A DNA stretch of 48,784 nt from positions 1 through 48,784 of the forward strand of contig NZ_WBUE01000030.1 in assembly GCF_009026145.1 (NCBI RefSeq). The letters are read 5' to 3'. Position 1 is the first letter of the stretch; each line of letters starts with the position of its first letter. Below are positions 46,076 through 48,784 of this stretch, piece after piece. A program made the position numbers and the translations under genes. Source of the stretch: Hyphomicrobium sp. (GTDB lineage: Bacteria > Pseudomonadota > Alphaproteobacteria > Rhizobiales > Hyphomicrobiaceae). The notes under the pieces are model-generated. The model searched no databases and was not told the DNA's origin. It saw nothing but the letters and a program-made list of their open reading frames with translations.

Positions 46076-47540
46076 ATGCGGCGCAAGATGGCGAATTTCG
46101 GCGTAAGCCCGCGACTGGCAGTCCTCTTGGGCGAAAGCTACCGCACCGTTGAACTCGCACTCAAGGAGCTGGTCGACAACGCATGGGACGCAAATGCTGT
46201 GACGGTTGAGGTGCAACTTCCCACGGCGATGGCTCCGGACGCGAAGATTGTCATCGCCGACAACGGCGAGGGAATGAATGAAAAACAGGTCCGGGAGGAC
46301 TATCTGCGCATCGCGCGTGATCGCCGTAAGGATCGCGGGACTCGCACGCCGCCACCGTTGAGCCGTGAGGTGAAGGGCCGGAAGGGCGTCGGCAAGTTCG
46401 CAGGCATCATTGTTGCTGAGGTGATGGCAATTGAAACGAAGCAGAAAGGCGCAGCAGCCAGGTTCCGCATTGATCGAAAGGCGCTTGAGGAAACGCCGGG
46501 CGACATCGCGCGCATAGAGGTACCGATCGAGACGGCCGCATGCGACGCTGAAGAAACAGGAACGACAATTACCCTTACTCACCTAGCGCAGAGCCTCAAT
46601 TTTCCGACACCTGAATCGCTTCGACACGCGTTGGCCCCTGACTACGCCCGAGAGGAACGGTTCACAATCAAGGCGAACGGCAGCCGCCTGGATCATCTTC
46701 AAGTCGCCGGCCATAAGGCTGTGGAGACACTCTCGGTTCCCGGCGTAGGAGGGGTGCAGGCAGAGTTCGTTGTGTCTGAGAAAAAGTTGCCGAAAGCTAT
46801 GCAGGGCATCGTGATCAAGGTGAAAGGCAAAATCGTTGGCGGGCCTAGGTTCTTCAATTTGGAACAGGACGAAACCGTGCCCCGCACTTGTTGCAACATC
46901 TGTCTGGCGTGCTGTATGCGGACGAGCTTGAAGACGAAGCGGCCCGCACCGGCTGGATAGATCTCAACGAAAGCGAACGTCGCGTGCAGGCTGTATTCGA
47001 CGCCGCAGGGACATTGCTGAAGGAACAACTGAAGGCCGTCTATCAGCAGGAAATGTCTGCGGCGCATGCCCGGTTCATGAAGAAGTACTGGGCTCGAGTG
47101 AGGGAACTGCCCGAGCACAAGAGGGAATACGCGAAGCAACAAATGCTTCGGATCGTAAACTTGTACTTCGGCAACGAATGAGCGCGCGGAAGAAGCCATC
47201 GAGTTCATGCTTACGGGCCTTGAGCAGGATGACTACTGGGTTGTCACCAAGGCTCTTATCGATGCTAAGCCGGGAGATATTGCAGCGGTCGCTGCCGCCT
47301 TGGCATGAGACGATCAACTGGGCGGACAATGCTCAGGCGGAGGACTACAGGGGGCTGTTGCTTTCGTATATCAGCCCAGTCGACATTATTGTGATCGGTG
47401 GGAAGCGCATAAAGGAGATGCCGCAAGTTCCTGACGGTGGCACCATTCGAATGCTGACCTACGCGGAGCTTGTCAGCCAGGCAGAGAGTGAACTGCAATG
47501 GCTATTGCGTGAGCTCTCGCGAGATAGTGATAAGAGCTAA
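46076..47540 (+). pseudogene. GHKL ATPase with C-terminal nuclease-like region, broken by frameshifts and a deletion
   Basis: Start ATG 46076 follows a strong CCTAGGAGGTTTTCA. The first frame encodes a histidine-kinase/Hsp90/MORC-like ATPase: N-box ALKELVDNAWDAN, D-box IADNGEGMN, and GRKGVGKFAG. Near 46878 (CCCC run) a one-base loss shifts the frame; the rest continues as LLQHLSGVLYADELEDEAAR to 47181. A second shift near 47180 leads to AEEAIEFMLTGLEQDDYWVV, ending about 47309. A conserved C-terminal block (NAQAEDYRGLLLSYISPVDI…QWLLREL) reappears at about 47330-47540, missing the expected middle. Such ATPases are common in defence islands. The gene is surely non-functional unless these are assembly errors. 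Confidence 0.8.
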
Positions 47541-47608
47541 GTTGAGCTGCCGATCCGCGCTGAACTGGAATCCTGGGGGGATGAAGAGCGTGGTCGTATC
47601 CCAATCCC

Positions 47609-48074
47609 TTAAAGCAGAAAGGTCGATCCCACAGCTTGAGTCGGCAGCCTGCGCCCGACGAAGAGCTTCCGATCGCCAACGCTTGCGGCCGCAGTACGTC
47701 GCGATTGGTCGCGGTCTGTCGCGCGCGGCCGTGACCTGTCGCGAGCCGTCAGGGGTGGTCGGGGGAGTAAAGTGCCCATCGATTGATGGACGACGACGAA
47801 CCCTTGCTCGGCGAGCTGCAACCGGTAGTCGGGCTTGAGCCGATCAAGGTCACCGCGCTTCAGGCACTGCCTGGGGCCGAGCTTGCGGATGTCATCGGAA
47901 GCGCATCGAACGTCCTGTCGGCGAAGATTACGTGGATTCGCAATGTCGTCCTTTGTTGCCATGTGCTTCACGACGTGGGCGACGCTCGCGGATAAGGTCG
48001 CGGATTTCCTTGCCGTGCTCGGCGAGCATCTTTCCATCGCCCGCGATGTCGTCGAGCGAAGTCTTTTTTGCCAT
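47609..48074 (-). pseudogene. Remnant of a small coiled-coil protein
   Basis: One minus-strand frame starts MAKKTSLDDIAGDGKMLAEH at 48074. Another frame continues with SVAHVVKHMATKDDIANPRN and the charged GDLDRLKPDYRLQLAEQG. The last part (PLTARDRSRPRATDRDQSRR) repeats the Arg/Asp-rich VAT-like pattern of the protein at 45075-45818. The overall picture is a short coiled-coil protein broken by at least one frameshift. Identity unknown; low certainty. Confidence 0.35.
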
Positions 48075-48196
48075 GAGGGAATTGTACGCGCAGATCGGAA
48101 GCGCGCAACGAGCGGCGAGTGGGGGCGACGGGGACCTGCCTGTGAATAATGCCATTCGTTCTTCGTCGTTTGGGGGGCCGCGCTTATACTGCTCAA

Positions 48197-48570
48197 ATGG
48201 AAAAAGAAAGACTTCTCGAAACGGCGTCGGCGCAGCTTGACCGGGTGCTCAATTTTTCCCGCGTGCCGAGACGAAGATATCAGCACTGTTCGCGGTAGAC
48301 GTGGCGATGCTGGCGTTGCTCGCCGTCAATGCCACCGCGAAGGACGCCACGGTGTGGTATCTGGCGGTCTTTTCTGGGCTTGCCGTGCTCGCTTTGGGTG
48401 TGAGCATTTGGTTCCTGTACCAGGCAAGTTTTCCGCAGCTGAAGGGCGGCAACAATTCGCTCGTGTATTTCAAAGAGATCGCGAAGCGGACGGAGGCGAA
48501 CTACCTCAAAGAGATGCGCAGCTGCGACCTCGACCGGCTTGTCGACGATATGCTGGGGCAGGTCTGTTGA
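48197..48570 (+). pseudogene. Pycsar effector PycTM-like gene, frameshifted and truncated
   Basis: Start ATG 48197 gives MEKERLLETASAQLDRVLNF. A T-run at 48253-48257 is one base short. The next frame continues FPRAETKISALFAVDVAMLA, a membrane helix (WYLAVFSGLAVLALGVSIWF) and SLVYFKEIAKRTEANYLKEM, then DRLVDDMLGQV before an early stop. Intact PycTM proteins continue with a W-R-N-S-E block and two more helices. This is the signature layout of the Pycsar effector domain (DUF5706). Pycsar effectors kill phage-infected cells in response to cyclic pyrimidine nucleotides; no PycC cyclase is seen here. The coding sequence stops close to an IS1595-like end. Confidence 0.75.
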
Positions 48571-48664
48571 CGTGATGGCTTAGCGGAACCTGTGCATTCG
48601 GTGCGAGCACGCTTCCGGTATCGACGTCCGTCACTTTGATGTTGTACGTTATCTGGTCTCCTGA

Positions 48665-48784
48665 TTACGCACCATAGTCCGCCATCTTGAGCCACCAGTA
48701 GGGCTGTGGCCGGGTGGCGAGGGCGGCGCAGCCGAGGGCGGGGATCATGGCGGCGAGATCGAAGCGGTGGTTGAAGCGCCATTC
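48665..48784 (-). mobile_element. C-terminal end of an IS1595-like transposase (partial)
   Basis: The last 39 codons of a minus-strand gene leave the window at the right edge: EWRFNHRFDLAAMIPALGCA, ending PQPYWWLKMADYGA, then TAA. This matches the C-terminal layout (RFNRRFDL … P-x-x-LLKLAE) of IS1595-family DDE transposases. The element end must lie between about 48565 and 48664, just past the truncated PycTM-like gene. I cannot define its terminal inverted repeat without the other end. Confidence 0.6.

Noticed and set aside
43696..48784. Second copy of the tRNA-Thr 3' end as an attachment site
   Set aside because: I looked for a repeat of the last bases of the tRNA and found none inside the window.

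Overview
The window reads as a high-GC alphaproteobacterial chromosome, most likely Hyphomicrobiales and possibly a Hyphomicrobium-like methylotroph. The evidence is gene content: a DUF1674 protein (SdhAF4-like), the hemC-hemD-mitofilin-like-HemY series divergent from tsaD-gpsA, a probable ETF-beta lysine methyltransferase, and an XoxF-type PQQ methanol dehydrogenase locus. The genus is inference.

Bases 1-30090 are mainly core genome. In order: a TPM-domain pair, a UMF1-type MFS transporter, two low-complexity envelope proteins and a GNAT enzyme; a minus-strand block of htpX, rsmB, heparinase-like and purH; an SdhAF4-like gene and an extensin-like protein; an NmrA-like/FAD oxidoreductase pair and an alpha/beta hydrolase; a long minus-strand block (FAD mutase-like, GtrA, EVE, methyltransferase, DUF1761, acs, ribbon-helix-helix); a GT-C membrane glycosyltransferase; gpsA and tsaD; then hemC, hemD, mitofilin-like and hemY. 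Many neighbours overlap as ATGA or TGATG, which suggests translational coupling. Two related bulged inverted repeats occupy most of the tsaD/hemC divergent promoter region.

Bases 30091-43251 are the most interesting part: an apparently self-contained lanthanide-type methanol oxidation and sensing locus. It has a XoxF-type dehydrogenase carrying the extra Asp of lanthanide enzymes; a XoxJ/MxaJ-like periplasmic binding protein fused to an ankyrin array; a PQQ-associated beta-propeller protein; a FecA-like TonB-dependent receptor with a very acidic segment; two LuxR/NarL-type two-component systems; and a small secreted six-cysteine protein. The first histidine kinase is frameshifted inside its ATPase domain. 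No XoxG cytochrome, ABC transporter or lanmodulin is present in the window. A perfect 36-nt palindrome lies between that kinase gene and the TonB receptor gene. I infer that the receptor imports a metal or metallophore for XoxF and that the two sensors tune expression; the sequence does not prove this.

Bases 43620-48784 begin with tRNA-Thr(CGT) and then change character. There is a ParE/RelE-type toxin-antitoxin pair, an AT-rich stretch with iteron-like repeats, a winged-helix protein, a repeat-rich DNA-binding-like protein, and a run of broken genes. The broken genes include a GHKL ATPase with two frameshifts and an internal deletion, and a Pycsar effector (PycTM-like) that is frameshifted and cut short near the end of an IS1595-like element. 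This looks like a decayed mobile/defence island at a tRNA gene.
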